Shown piece by piece: positions 21,377-32,904 of a DNA stretch of 64,000 nucleotides. Source of the stretch: Galdieria sulphuraria. Taxonomy: Eukaryota; Rhodophyta; Bangiophyceae; Galdieriales; Galdieriaceae. A program made the translations under genes and the position numbers. The stretch is from positions 62,001 to 126,000 of the forward strand of contig NW_005178437.1 in assembly GCF_000341285.1 (NCBI RefSeq), in the 5' to 3' direction. Under the pieces are notes generated by a model. That model was not told the DNA's origin and did not search any database. It was given only the letters and a program-made list of their open reading frames with translations. How positions within the stretch are numbered: the stretch's first letter is position 1; every line of letters starts with the position of its first letter.

Positions 21377-22159
21377 TTACTCTTGTAAGAAAGTTTGCGG
21401 TTGTTCGGTCAACTTGTAGCTTTCTTCTCTGTTTTGATGTAAAAAGCATTGGATTCTAGTCCATAATACATGAATACAGTCCTCTATAGTTGAATTTGCA
21501 GTATGTAATATAATATCGGGATGTTCTGGAATCTCATAAGGAGAATCGATACCCGTGAACTGCTGAATCTCACCGTTTCTAGCCTTGGCATAAAGACCTT
21601 TTGGATCTCTTTCTTCACAGACATTCAATGGACCTTAGATGAACCAAGTGGGATCAACAGAAATGTAATGGTTGGCTATCACCTACAATCTACCAATACT
21701 TCCCAAAAAGGGAGTCTTTTTCTTTCATGCATTCTCCTTATGTTGATTCTATCCTTTTGAAAGGGAGTTATTGCTGCTACTAGAGTGATAGCTCCCATGT
21801 CTGTCAAGATGGTGGCAATTTCTCCGAGGCGTCGAATATTTTCCGTACGGTCCTATATCTGCATGGTTAGAGAGAAGAAGAAACCTATCTAGTTTCCACT
21901 CATGCGTTGTTCGTATAACTCAAGTCGCTATTGATACCCTTTCTCATGATATCTATTTATGTAGTTCAGAGTGCAAATGTATTGTAGCCAACGAAATAAT
22001 CTCACCACCATCGATACAATAACAAAGTCTTCCTTCTTCTAACAATTTGTTTTCCAAAGAATAGCATATGGTGGATTTACCTGAAGCAGATAAACCTGTA
22101 AACCATATCGTCAAACCTCGTTGTCCTAATAAATGATATCGAAGACCACGTTGATTCAT
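21377..22159 (-). CDS. Adenylylsulfate (APS) kinase
   Basis: Phosphorylates APS to PAPS, the sulfate donor. Exons 22006-22159, 21906-21952, 21687-21852 and 21377-21633 give 207 residues, the usual CysC length. Visible: the P-loop [11 protein letters not shown], then [26 protein letters not shown], the catalytic-loop region [15 protein letters not shown], and [18 protein letters not shown] with FTGIDSPYE. Without splicing none of the middle motifs exist. The second intron (21853-21905) is GC-AG: the only boundary that joins SYTNN to DRTEN. In-frame ATGs at 22189 and 22231 could add a short leader, but the second would overlap the divergent gene. Confidence 0.92.
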
Positions 22160-22177
22160 GAGAAGAAAAAATGAAAA

Positions 22178-22190
22178 ATTTGGCGCCATC
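22178..22190. promoter_or_regulatory. E2F-like motif between APS kinase and Pat-like gene
   Basis: AATTTGGCGCCATC fits TTTSGCGC and lies between the divergent start codons at 22159 and 22199, so it could serve both genes. Inferred. Confidence 0.28.
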
Positions 22191-22198
22191 GTTGAGAA

Positions 22199-25100
22199 AT
22201 GATTCTGCTGAAGAAATGTTGCAGTGGCCAACTGTATAGAAAACGTATCTTTGACTCTACTTCTTTGTCGTTGGAAGTTAATTCAAAATATCTACAGAAG
22301 TTTGGGACCTATATACTTCAATGCTTTGTTCATTCGTCCACAGATTTTTCTGCTGATTCCTACCATTCTTTGCTTGTGGGTAAGCAGGAACTGGATGCTT
22401 TCTTTCGGCCAAAGCAAGTCACTCTAGTAGTTGGAGATGTTCCAATTGACAGAAAGTTGCACATGTTGTGGAAGAATTTGCAAGATGGTACAAAGTTATT
22501 TAACTTGGAAGCTGCTAGTGTTGGTACTACAGAAAGATATGGAAAGATGTTCACCAATGGCTTAAAGAGTGTTGAAGATCTCAGAGGACCCATCGATCTT
22601 GTCGTAATAGCAACGCATGTATCAGAGGTTCAGGGTGTTTTGCATAGTTTGGCAAAGAAAGGAACCAAAGCTTGTTTACTCTCATCACTTATAACTTGGG
22701 ACAAGTTGGGTACAAAAGAAACGCAGAATGTCTTTCGAGAAATTGCATCGGTTGCGTCACAACATCAAATAAGACTCATAGGTTCTGATAGCTTAGGTAT
22801 ATTGAACTGTCGTTTGGGACTGAATGTATCGTCGTCTTTATCTCGAGACTATCTTCCTGGCCAAGTTGCGTTGTTATCCCAAAGTGGTTCTTTGATTTGT
22901 TCATTGTTAGATTGGTCGGTAAAAGAACGTTTCGGTTTTTCAGGAGTGGCAGATGTTGGAACTATGTTGGATGTGGATTGGGCTGACCTGATTCACTACT
23001 TTGGCAATGATCGTCATACACACTCTATTTTGATTTATGCAGAAGGCATTGGAAATGTACGACGTTTTCTATCTGCTGCTCGAGAAGTAGCAGTAAGCAA
23101 ACCCATCATGCTGATAAAGCCTTACAAATTGCACATTTCTTCCAAAACAGTAAGCACTCGTCCGATATCAGGAAAGGGAACGATTCCCAAGGAACTAAAA
23201 GGCCCTCTTGATTTATTGACATTTGATGAAAATGCTGTCTTAGATGAAGTATTTCGAAGGTCTGGAGTGCTTCGAGTGGAAAGTGTCAATGATCTATTTT
23301 TAACAGCTCGAGTTTTGGCACATCAACCTCGTCCACTGGGTTCCAAATTGACCATTATTAGTAATGCTGGTGGACCAGGTTATTTGGCAGCAGACCAACT
23401 TATCGCTGGAGGAGGACAACTATCCTCATTATCGGCCAAAGTTTCTTCCAAGATTCAGAAAGTATTGCCGAGCCACTTGCCAACAGTCAATCCAGTAAGT
23501 TTCGTTTTTATTCATATTCTCCATTTCTTAAAGGCTTCAGATTGATCTATCAGGGAATGCCTCAGCAAATGACTACAAGGAAGTATTGGAGGCCTGTTTT
23601 GAGAATGCTGAAACCGATGGAGCGTTAGTGATTCTAACACCACAGACGATGACTCAAGGCACGGAAACTGCACAAGTGTTGGCGGATATGAGTAATCAAT
23701 GGAGAGAAAAACACAAACCACTATTGACAAGTTTTATGGGAGGAAAAGAATTGATGGAAGCGCAAGAGATATTACGCAATGCTCAAATTCCCAATTTTGC
23801 ATTTTCGGATGTAAGAAAGACCACCTTTTGTAACCCAATGATGACCGAATTCTTACTTGAAAAATGTTTCATAGACTGCAGCTTCTGTTTGGAATTATCT
23901 GTGGCGATATAATGAATACTTACAGAGTCTTTATCAAGTTCCTGATTCGGGTTTATCAGAAGTTGCTTATTGGAAGGAATCTCAAAGAACAGCGGAAGCC
24001 ATGTTACGTTCCATTCAGAAACAAGGAAGGTCTCTTATGACGGAAATAGAGAGCAAGAAATTGGTTGGTTAAAAATTTTCAGTCGTTTCAAAATCTTGCT
24101 GAATATTCTCTTTTTATAAATAGTTGCAAATCTATCAAATTCCCGTCGTCGATACTCGCGTAGCAAAGGAAGAAGAAGAAGCTGTGGAAATGGCCAAGGA
24201 ATTAGGATTCCCTGTTGTTTTGAAACTTCATTCAGAGACGATTATTCACAAGTCCGAAGTAGGAGGAGTGAAATTGAATCTGACTTCTTCGGAAGCAGTT
24301 AAATATGCGTTCCGCTCCATTCGTGAGAGCTGTGGTCGTCTTCGAGGAAGACAACATTTTCAGGGAGTTGTTATTTATAGGATGATTGATAAACCCAGGG
24401 ATACTCATGAAGTAATGTTGGGTTCTATGATTGACTCACAAGCTGGACCTGTGATTCAGTTTGGCACAGGTGGTAGCCTTGTTCATGTTTACGAAGACTT
24501 TGCAATAGCATTACCTCCTTTGAATACTCATTTAGCGCGTCAGATGATGTCGAGAACCAAAATTTATGGAGCGTTGGTAGCTGCACGTAAGACTTTGGGA
24601 ATGGATACCAGGAAGATCGAAGAAATTGTCGAACGTTTTTCAAGAATGGTCACGGAACAAGCTGCGTTTGTCAAGGCTTGTGAGATCAATCCGATTATAG
24701 TTGGTCCGAAAACTATCTTAGTAGCTGATGCTCGTGTCTGGCTTCATGAAGTTAGCAAACATTCTCCTCAGTTAACTCCCAGCCCAGCTATTCGTCCTTA
24801 TCCTAGTGAGTATGTATTCTCTTGGCCCGGAGATTCCATGGGAACTCCGCCCTTCTTAGTGAGGCCCATTCGACCTGAAGATGTACATCGTTTAAAGCGT
24901 TTTATGGAACTGATTCTTAAACTGAAAAGGAACGAAAGCAGTATATCGGATTCTAAATTATTGATGACAGCTACGTTACCTGAAGATGTTCCTATGGAAT
25001 TGTTTGAAATGTTGTCCCATGACAATCGTTGGAAGGATGTTACATTGCAACGATTAAATGAGCGAGTGGTTTCCATTTGTCATGCAGATTATTCTACCAC

Positions 25101-25440
25101 TATAACATTAGTAGCTGAAACGATGGACTCAGAAAGTGGCGAAATGGAATTTCATGGTTTTGCATCCCTTTGTTTACGCAAAGGTACTAAAGAGGAAGGA
25201 GTCATCTCATTGATCATGAAAGAAAACAATACCCTTGCCAATGAATTATTTAGAAGATTGATAGTTATTGCGAAACAGGAGAGTTTGAGTAAGCTGACAT
25301 TTTGTTTCCATGAAAAGGAAGCTTCACTTGAAAAGCTGGGTCGCCAGATTGGTTTTCATTTTGAAAAACAAGGTTCTCAGTTATGTAGAGCTACAAAAAT
25401 ATTCGCGAATGAAACTAGGAAAGAGAATCTTTCAGCTTGA
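22199..25440 (+). CDS. Pat-type protein: NDP-forming acyl-CoA synthetase domains fused to a GNAT domain
   Basis: Exons 22199-23494, 23541-23810, 23875-24063 and 24124-25440 give 1023 residues. Order: possible mitochondrial leader; CoA-binding Rossmann domain (VTLVVGDVP); succinyl-CoA-ligase-like domain (VALLSQSGSLICSLLDW, ADVGTMLDVDWADLIHYFG); second flavodoxin-like part (NAGGPGYLAADQL); ATP-grasp (GFPVVLKLHSETIIHKSEVGGV); C-terminal GNAT-like part starting FLVRPIRPED. This is the layout of bacterial Pat/PatZ lysine acetyltransferases, which acetylate acetyl-CoA synthetase. The HTGAL-type catalytic His loop of true ADP-forming synthetases is missing before FRRSGVLRVES, as in bacterial Pat. 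The GNAT part also lacks a clear Q/R-x-x-G-x-G loop and may be degenerate. Probably of bacterial origin (inference). Confidence 0.82.
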
Positions 25441-25512
25441 AGAGGAATGTGAATGGAATCTTCATCTGTCCAAATGACTGGGAACGTTCAATTGAATTAT
25501 TTTTGAAGAAGA

Positions 25513-26422
25513 ATGTCATCCGGCGAAAGACCTGTTTTATCAGCATATGAATATGCTGCTGCTGGTGCCATTGCAGGTGCTGTTGAAGTAACTATTCAAC
25601 AGCCAGAAATAGCTTGGAAAAATGCTATCCAAGACAAGAGACCTATCATGTTCCATCCCAAGTTCTTTTATAGAGGTCTCACCATCAACATTGCTTCCAT
25701 GGCGCCTTATACAGCTGTACAGTTTGCATTAAATGGTATGATGACCAAGTGGTTGAGTAAAGGTAAGCTTTTTTATTTGCTTTATTTCTAAAAGAAGAAC
25801 CTAGTTTATGGAATTAGGGGGTGAACGTCCTTTGGGTGACTGGGAAAAGCTGGGAATTGCTGCAACTGCTGGTGGTTTGAGTGCTCTTATTTCAGGCCCT
25901 GCAGAATTGATACTTATACGTCAACAACGTCTGGGAAGTGCGTTGGTTCCAACGGCCAAAGATATTCTTATTCGAAAAGAAATTCTTCGAGGATTTTCGT
26001 TGGCATTTCTTAGGGACAGTATTTATGTATGTGGCTATTTAGGTTTGACACCACTATGGAAAGAACAATTAATGAAAAGTTTTCCTGACAAGTTTGGGGA
26101 TAAACCATTGGCTGCTTCGATGGTTGCTAGTGTTGCAGCTGGTCTAGTAGCAGCAGTTGGTACGCAACCTTTTGATACCATCAAGACAAGATACCAAGCA
26201 ATGATGCCTCCTTTGGATAATTCGAAACATTTTTCATATTCTTGGTTGTCTGTATGTAAACAGATGAAGGATCAAGCTGGAAGTTGGCGGGTTTTGTACG
26301 ATGGAATGATTCCACGAGGCATGCGAATAGTTTTTGGAGTATTTATATTAAGTGAATGTCGAGATGTGATGGAGTCTTGGTTTGAGAAGAGAAAAATGAA
26401 TAAAGTTGCAACGGTTTCCTAA
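25513..26422 (+). CDS. Mitochondrial carrier (SLC25) family protein
   Basis: Exons 25513-25762 and 25818-26422 give 284 residues, the carrier length. Three repeats of two helices are recognisable: AAAGAIAGAVEVTIQQPEI, then AATAGGLSALISGPAELILI, then ASVAAGLVAAVGTQPFDTIK, the last with the canonical PxD/ExxK signature followed by TRYQ. The first two signatures are degenerate (QPEIAWK, GPAELILIRQQ), resembling 2-oxodicarboxylate and tricarboxylate-like carriers. The acceptor at 25817 is required, because the nearer AG gives a stop at once. The substrate is unknown. Location is the inner mitochondrial membrane, inferred from the family. Confidence 0.85.
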
Positions 26423-26448
26423 TCATAACATTGATATACGCAATGGAA

Positions 26449-29400
26449 TTATATCTTCCATTGAGAGAACAATAGCTCCAAAGGTTCCTTTTGTTTCTTG
26501 CTTTGTTCTTTTAACCATTCTTCGAGTAATACGAATACATCTTTGCGTTTCCAAACACAGATAGATTGCGAGTCTCCTGCATTTCTACAGAGAGGTGTCA
26601 AGAAGGAAGAATGTTGAGATGGAGAAATTGGTGCACNTAAATGTGATGACGATATTTGATCCAATAAGGTCGTCCATTCTTGATGTTTGTGGAACACAGA
26701 ATAATTGCCGAATAAATAAATTGCACATCGAGCGCGACTCGTAAGAACATTGATTCTTCTTTCATCTCTCAAGTGGCCCGTTAACAGAGAACTTGACACC
26801 AATGAGATAAGAATGATGTCCTTTTCTTTGCCTTGAAATTCGTCCGTCGTGAAGATGGATACTGGTTGATCATGCAGTGTTGTTGAATGTTGTTCATTTG
26901 AAGCAAAACTTTGAAAGTAAACTAGAAAGACATGTTTCAGTAATTTCTTCTGTTTCCTATAAGGAGTCAACACAGCAATACGATTCCAAGAAACATTCCA
27001 ATAATGCAAATAGTGCAAAAACTGGGCAATGGCTTTGGCTTCCATGGGATTTTCATAAGGGGAATCTGAGAGAGACGATTCGTTGATGGTTGGATTGGAA
27101 ACATCAAGAAATAAAACTCTACTACAAATGCCCTGTGGCATCCAGAAATGATTATCTTGATAAATATCATTCAATACATTTTGCTTGAATGTTACTCCAT
27201 CCGTATGATAAGTGGCTTCTGTTTTTTGATAACGAAATCGATACAAATCAGCAATGCAAGGAGCAGCTCGTCCTTGTTCTTCCAACTGAATAAAAGGAAA
27301 CTTCAAATGAATCAATCTGGAAAATAATGAAACCTGATGTGAAGATAGCTGTTCCAAAATGTCATTGTTTGCGGAGCGATACTGGACGATAGGAGCTAAC
27401 TGCAAATCATCGCCAATCAGAATCGTTCGTATTGGTTGATATCTGGCAAATAAAATAAACTGATTCCATTCCGTAACTAGAGCAGCTTCTTCTACTATAG
27501 CAGCCACTATTTTGGTATGTCCATCAGAAGGCCAGTGTTCTGCATATTTCATTAAAGATGCAAAGGTAGTTATTACCAACTGACAATGAGAAAGCAACTC
27601 TTTGAAATAAACAGAAAAACGTGGATGAAAACTTCGTAGTAGAGAATCACATTTTGTAAGCAAAATGCAATCTCTCAGTAAAGCTATTCGCTTCCAATTT
27701 CGACTCCTTTCCATTTCTTCTTTGCTGGAGTATTTCTGAATCGTTGCTTCTAACCAAGATAAACCTATCTGATCCAAGTATTTACTCAATAGATAGGGAC
27801 ATGTTTCATAGTCTTCAATGGCCTCACAAAGATTGGTCAACCAATTGTCCTCTTTAGAATGCTGATATTGTCCATATTCCTTGGCAAACTCTGACAGGTG
27901 TTTCCACAATTTGTCCCGGAACTCCTTCATCACATAATAATGACCTTCCAATGTAAGCTGTCTGATAACCTTGTCATTGGACTGCCTTCCCAATCTTAAG
28001 ATGGGCTGAAGGAGAGGATGTAATGTTGTGACAGAACGATGAGTACACAAGTCTATTCCTGGGTAGCAATGTTCTTTAGGATAACATTTCTGAAGAACCT
28101 TTTTTGCCAAATGATCAGCTGCTTCATTTGATTGAGCTACGATCATCAGAACAGAAGATGAAGCATTCTTATCTTCCTGCTGCCTGTCAACAAATCTATT
28201 TTGCAAGAAGAATCGAATGATGCAATTAGCAACTTCTGTTTTGCCAGTTCCAGGAGGTCCTCGAATAAGAACCAGTCGTTGCAACCAACTTGCACAAAGT
28301 GCTGCCTTTTGAGCCTCGTACAAATAGGCAAATGATGTTTCATGAGGTATATGAAACTTGTCGGAAACAACAAAAGAACAAGATGTATTTGTAAAAGTAT
28401 CACCTAATTTGCGTAGATAAACGAAAGAACGAAAATTTTCATCTACCTCAAGTTGAAAGCCAGGGATAATGGAAGCAAGACTAGAAAGAAGTCCTTGTGC
28501 ATCGGGTATAAACGGATACAGACATATTTCTTGATGAGTTTCATCATTTACGAGCATATCTAATGTTTTGCTTTCCGATAACGAAAAAGAATCCTGCGTC
28601 AGAATACTGGAGAAAAACTCGGGTATTACTTCTTGGTGTTGGTCATCATCCAAATTGGCAATCGACAAAGTGTACCAATCATAAAGCTCTTCCAAAACTT
28701 CTTGATGTATATCGTTTGGAGCTTCCAAACATATCAAATACATTGCCTTTTCAGTCTCTATCCAGTCCATCCGATCATTGGAGACAAATGTAACAGAAAA
28801 TTTCCGCAAAGAACTTTGGTTTCCTTGCTTGTCATTCTTCCATCTTGCAGAATAACAAAGGCCAATCCACTGAATATCATTCCAATGCAAAGAGTCGCTA
28901 CTATCCAAAAAGTTATCCATTGCATTAGACAGGAATAAGGCACCCAATCTTCCAAAAGAGTTGGTTCTGGCAAGTTCATCATCACTTCCGAGGAAACGCA
29001 CTTGGCCATTATAGGAAAACAGCAAATGTCCTTTCTCTATCTGACGGCTTAAAAGTCTGTTTTGCTCCAAATGAGTAACAGAAAAGATAAAACTTCGTTC
29101 TGTTCGTATCCTCTCCTTATGTACGTTCAATGCTGAGTACATTTTGTATGCCAACTCTGCTTTGCAAATAGTGAACAAAGAACAGAGATAACTTATCGTA
29201 GAAGGATAGCAGCACGAAGGAGGAATCATACAAAGATTGTTACCCATTAGAGCATTCAAGTATGAAATATCTGGAAAACAACAGTCAGTGCCAGTAAGTT
29301 TCTTCCAAAATGATAAATGTGTTAATATCAATTGACGTAAAGAAACTTCGGATGGACACGGTGGCCCTTTTCTGCGCTTTCTCATAAGCTCCAAAATTCT

Positions 29401-30492
29401 AAGCAAAACAAGGAAACATAATTTCCAACATCTACCTAAAGATATGCTATACTTTTTACATTGGAACATCAGAAACTCTTTCAATTTTTGCAAACAATGC
29501 TTCCAAGGATCTATCGAGTCACTGCATTCTGAATCCGAGAAGCAAATGATAAAAATGGCTAAATACAATCCCATGGCAGAGTTTTGCAAAGAAAAATAAA
29601 ACCAAAGCAAATAAGTGCTCATATTCTCCAATTCCTCTTCGTTTTCCAGAAGATTTTCCGGAGAGGCCACAGTTACTACGCCAACCAAGTCAATGAAATG
29701 AGATAATGTCAACTTGATAAAGGAATATTGATGATTCTTTGTAGCATTGGCGATGGGTATTCTATAAGTCTCCAGAAATTTATTCCATTCTTTTCGATTC
29801 GGTTCTGTTGATAGGAAAATTCTCAAGTCACTCAGTGCCACCCTTTGTAAAACTGGAGCAATAATAGAATATATGAAATCGATATTTTGATAGCACATCA
29901 TGCTTCGCAATAAATTGATGAATAAGGTCAATTTCCAAGAAGCCGGTTTTTCCAAAGCTTGTAGATGAGATGCAATTCTTTCAACAAGTTCCTTCACAAT
30001 ATGGAAGGCATTATTGGGACTATAATGATCTTTCATGACGCAAATTTGGAAAGATTCTTTGTTGAACTCGATTTTATGAAGCAATACGAAGCAAGCTGGA
30101 AATAGATACACTTCTTCCAAGCACAACGAAGAAGTGTGGTTGTTTAGTTGAGACAGCAGAGGTGCAAACCAGTTTTCCCAAGCAGCTGTTTGGTTCAACC
30201 ATTTACCAACTGACTGAATGTCTTTGTTCTCTTTGATCAGATAGTTTTTAAAAATATCTTCCAACTTTTCGTTTGTTTCCTTTGAAATTCGAGACACTAC
30301 GTCACTCCAAACATCCTCAAGTCCTATTGTCAATAAAAATTTGCAACTTGGTTTCAACTAACTTACCTCATGACTGATAAGATAATAAAGTACACTACAT
30401 ACAACAAAAGTTAGTTCTTTGTCTTGAAGGTGGATTTCAGCAGTCTTTACTGTGTGCCAATATTTATGAGCAAATGTATAAAAATTCTTCAT
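26449..30492 (-). CDS. Aquarius-like superfamily 1 RNA helicase
   Basis: Exons 30367-30492 and 26449-30315 give 1330 residues. The C-terminal half carries the SF1 helicase core: LIRGPPGTGKTEVANCII (Walker A), a VEEAA motif II in the Aquarius style (EEAA instead of DEAA), LIGDDLQLAPIVQ (III), LEEQGRAAPCIADLYRFRY (IV), TTDEFQGKEKDIILISLV (V) and RRINVLTSRARCAIYLFG (VI). The QGRA-LYRFRY block and GHLRDERR closely follow Aquarius/Cwf11, the intron-binding helicase of the spliceosome. The N-terminal 600 residues are helical and very divergent. Aquarius is usually about 1480 residues. The base at 26637 is an N and makes one codon unreadable; the frame is kept. Confidence 0.75.
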
Positions 30493-30502
30493 TTGGCGCC
30501 AA
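30491..30502. promoter_or_regulatory. E2F-like palindrome at start codon of helicase gene
   Basis: ATTTGGCGCCAA contains the E2F core and overlaps the proposed helicase start codon. Function is inferred only. Confidence 0.25.
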
Positions 30503-30791
30503 CTTCTTTGAGCATTTTTTTTTGGAAAACAAAGCATTTCTTTAAGGAGATAAAGAACTCTAAACTTTTCCTCTTTTATGGGAAGTAAAATCCAACCATT
30601 GCAAACCCAACAAGTTTTATTTTGCTTGAACTAGAATTCTAAGCAAAAGTCGACCTTTTTGTTATTCTCTTTCGCACCATCCTTCAAAGAAAAACACACT
30701 CGACGTGGTGTGCTAAAGAGGAGATAAACCTGGTATGTATGGTTCCTTCGGTAACTTGTAGAAATACAAAAAGTTTATAAAAGTCAAACGT
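30503..30791. other. Intergenic region between helicase and SRP9
   Basis: About 290 bp upstream of the helicase and downstream of SRP9, both minus. AT-rich; no tRNA-like fold or coding exon was found. Confidence 0.4.
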
Positions 30792-31135
30792 CTACACCGC
30801 ACTCTTTTCAGTCGATAAAGTAGACATGTTGGCCAGAAACCAGGCATTGATAGTTTTCAACTTTTCTAAATCTTGGTTTGGATGTAGCATAAACTGTAAA
30901 CACTATATGAAACTAAGACTTGCTGGACACTAATCGATAACGAAACTTACCTCTTGATCATCAGTTACTTTAAGCGTTATTTTTCCATCCTTGCTTCGAT
31001 ACTTCACAGAATATCTAGTCTACTCTTGTTTATTGCAGCAAAGAAAGTCTCTTATTTGCGTACCTTGTTTGGTTTATTGAAATACATCCTTTGGACAGTG
31101 GACCAAAAGACTGGCCATTCTTCCAAGTAAACCAT
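30792..31135 (-). CDS. SRP9: Signal recognition particle 9 kDa protein
   Basis: Small three-exon gene: 31064-31135, 30951-31019 and 30792-30902, joined by 44- and 48-nt GT-AG introns to an 83-residue protein (human 86). It reads MVYLEEWPVFWSTVQRMYFN, then KTRYSVKYRSKDGKITLKVT, DDQECLQF, and DLEKLKTINAWFLANM. The core KTR-x-K-YR-x-DGK-x-x-LKVTDD is the SRP9 signature. SRP9 pairs with SRP14 on the Alu domain of SRP RNA and slows translation during targeting to the ER. The exons are individually too short to stand out as open frames. Its start lies 57 bp from that of the divergent phosphate transporter. Confidence 0.92.
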
Positions 31136-31192
31136 TGAAGAATAGAATTGGTGATTTCGAGAGTGTGGTGGTGGGCCTTGTTGTGTCTTATT

Positions 31193-32716
31193 ATGACGGA
31201 AAGCGAAGGAAGTTCCATACAAGTTGTAGAAGAAGAACCCCCGAAGAATATCTATGATCGAGTGAACCAAAAACTTGCTTCTGCAAGGTATAGTGAAGAT
31301 AATCAAGCTGAACAGTATAGAGAAGAAGAAGTTCGTCTGTATGGTGGGTTCCGTTCGCCTACTATTAGCACTATAGTGTCAGGTATAGGCTTCTTTTCTG
31401 AGGCTTATGACTTGTATGTAGTCAACGTCTTGAGTGAGTTATGGAAGAAAGAGTATCCTACTTATTTCTCTCAGAACAGTAGCATGATTTCCCGAATCGG
31501 CAACTCCGCTATAGTTGGTGCTATTATTGGTCAGCTTTTCTTTGGCCTTATTGGTGACAGAGTTGGTCGCAAGGCCGGACTTTTGGTGACTTCTACCATA
31601 TTGTTTTTGGGTCCTGTTCTTAGTTCTGTTTCTTTCGGTGCAAACGGAAGTATAAATGGCTTATTTTGGATGCTTGTAGTGGTTCGTGGCTTTCTTGGAG
31701 TTGGTATAGGTGGTGAGTATCCTTGTGCTTCAGTTTCTGCTGCAGAAGCGGGGGATGACGCAAAAGTGAAGCGTGGGAAAACTGTATTATTTGTTTTCTC
31801 AATGCAGGGCGTTGGTCAAGTTGTTGGCATCGTTGTGGCTATTATAGCTTTGCTTTTTACCAAAAGTAATTTTCATGTCGACAATACCTCAGGCTTTCAT
31901 GCTGTATGGCGTTTTGTTTTGGCTTTTGGTGCTCTGCCGATCATTCCTGTTTTTGTTTTGAGAACTAGAATGAGAGACTCGTTGAGGTTTCGTATTGCAG
32001 GATATAAGCGTCGGAAAGTGCCTATGTTAGTTACTTTTCGTTATTATTGGATTCGTCTAGTTGGAACTGCAGGCTGTTGGTTCTTGAATGATATAGTACA
32101 ATATTCAAATGGAATATTTTCTTCCGAAATCATTACTGGTGTTGTTGCTGGTAGTGATAAAACTGTTCTAGACATTGCCATGTTTACGCTTTTAGTTGCG
32201 ATTTTAACGTTACCGGGATATTATGTCGCTGCATTGACGGTTGACAAGATTGGACATAAAAGGTTGCAGATAATTGGATTTGCTTGTGTTGGGTTATGTG
32301 GGATTCTGATTGGTGGACTTATCAATCAGTTAGAGAATCAACCTGGAGCATTCATCCTTATGTATGGAATTTTCCTATTCTTTGTTCAATTTGGTTCGAA
32401 TACAACAACTTTTCTTCTTGCCGCTGAACTTTATTCGACACCCGTTCGAACGACTTGTGCGGGCATTTCAGCTGCTTTCGGAAAGGCTGGTGCTGCTATT
32501 GGAACGCAATTCTTGGGTCCCATTGAACATGCGTTTAGTGGGAATAATGGTGTTCGAGCAGTATTTATTATTGCTGGTGGTGTTAGTATACTCGGTGCTT
32601 TACTTACATGGTGGGTTATTCCGGAACCCAACAAGAGAACTTTGGAAGATGAGGACTTTAGTTTTGCTGAATATTGCATTCGGCATGGAGTGGATGCAAA
32701 ATTATTTTCATCGTAA
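31193..32716 (+). CDS. Phosphate:H+ symporter (PHS family, PHO84-like)
   Basis: Single exon; first ATG at 31193, 507 residues, twelve membrane helices. Diagnostic stretches: SGIGFFSEAYDLYVVN in TM1, LFFGLIGDRVGRKAGLLV after TM2, GVGIGGEYPCASVSAAE in TM4, FVFSMQGVGQVVG in TM5, FLLAAELYSTPVRTTCAGIS, and the terminal PEPNKRTLED. All match plant PHT1 and yeast Pho84 high-affinity phosphate importers of the plasma membrane. The divergent intergenic space shared with SRP9 is only 57 bp, so phosphate control elements, if any, must be very compact or lie inside SRP9. Confidence 0.92.
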   Translation: MTESEGSSIQVVEEEPPKNIYDRVNQKLASARYSEDNQAEQYREEEVRLYGGFRSPTISTIVSGIGFFSEAYDLYVVNVLSELWKKEYPTYFSQNSSMISRIGNSAIVGAIIGQLFFGLIGDRVGRKAGLLVTSTILFLGPVLSSVSFGANGSINGLFWMLVVVRGFLGVGIGGEYPCASVSAAEAGDDAKVKRGKTVLFVFSMQGVGQVVGIVVAIIALLFTKSNFHVDNTSGFHAVWRFVLAFGALPIIPVFVLRTRMRDSLRFRIAGYKRRKVPMLVTFRYYWIRLVGTAGCWFLNDIVQYSNGIFSSEIITGVVAGSDKTVLDIAMFTLLVAILTLPGYYVAALTVDKIGHKRLQIIGFACVGLCGILIGGLINQLENQPGAFILMYGIFLFFVQFGSNTTTFLLAAELYSTPVRTTCAGISAAFGKAGAAIGTQFLGPIEHAFSGNNGVRAVFIIAGGVSILGALLTWWVIPEPNKRTLEDEDFSFAEYCIRHGVDAKLFSS

Positions 32717-32904
32717 TTTTATTCTTTTTGTAGACTATTTTCCAAGTGATCAATTATATTCTTTATGAGTTGTTAGTTGACCAAAGCATTGAAAGAGCAT
32801 AATTATCATCGACATATTATGTCGCAACTATAAAAATGCTTGCATAAAACGTGATTGTTTCTTCTTCTCTTTCAACATATCATTTCTAGTGAATAATAAT
32901 CGAT

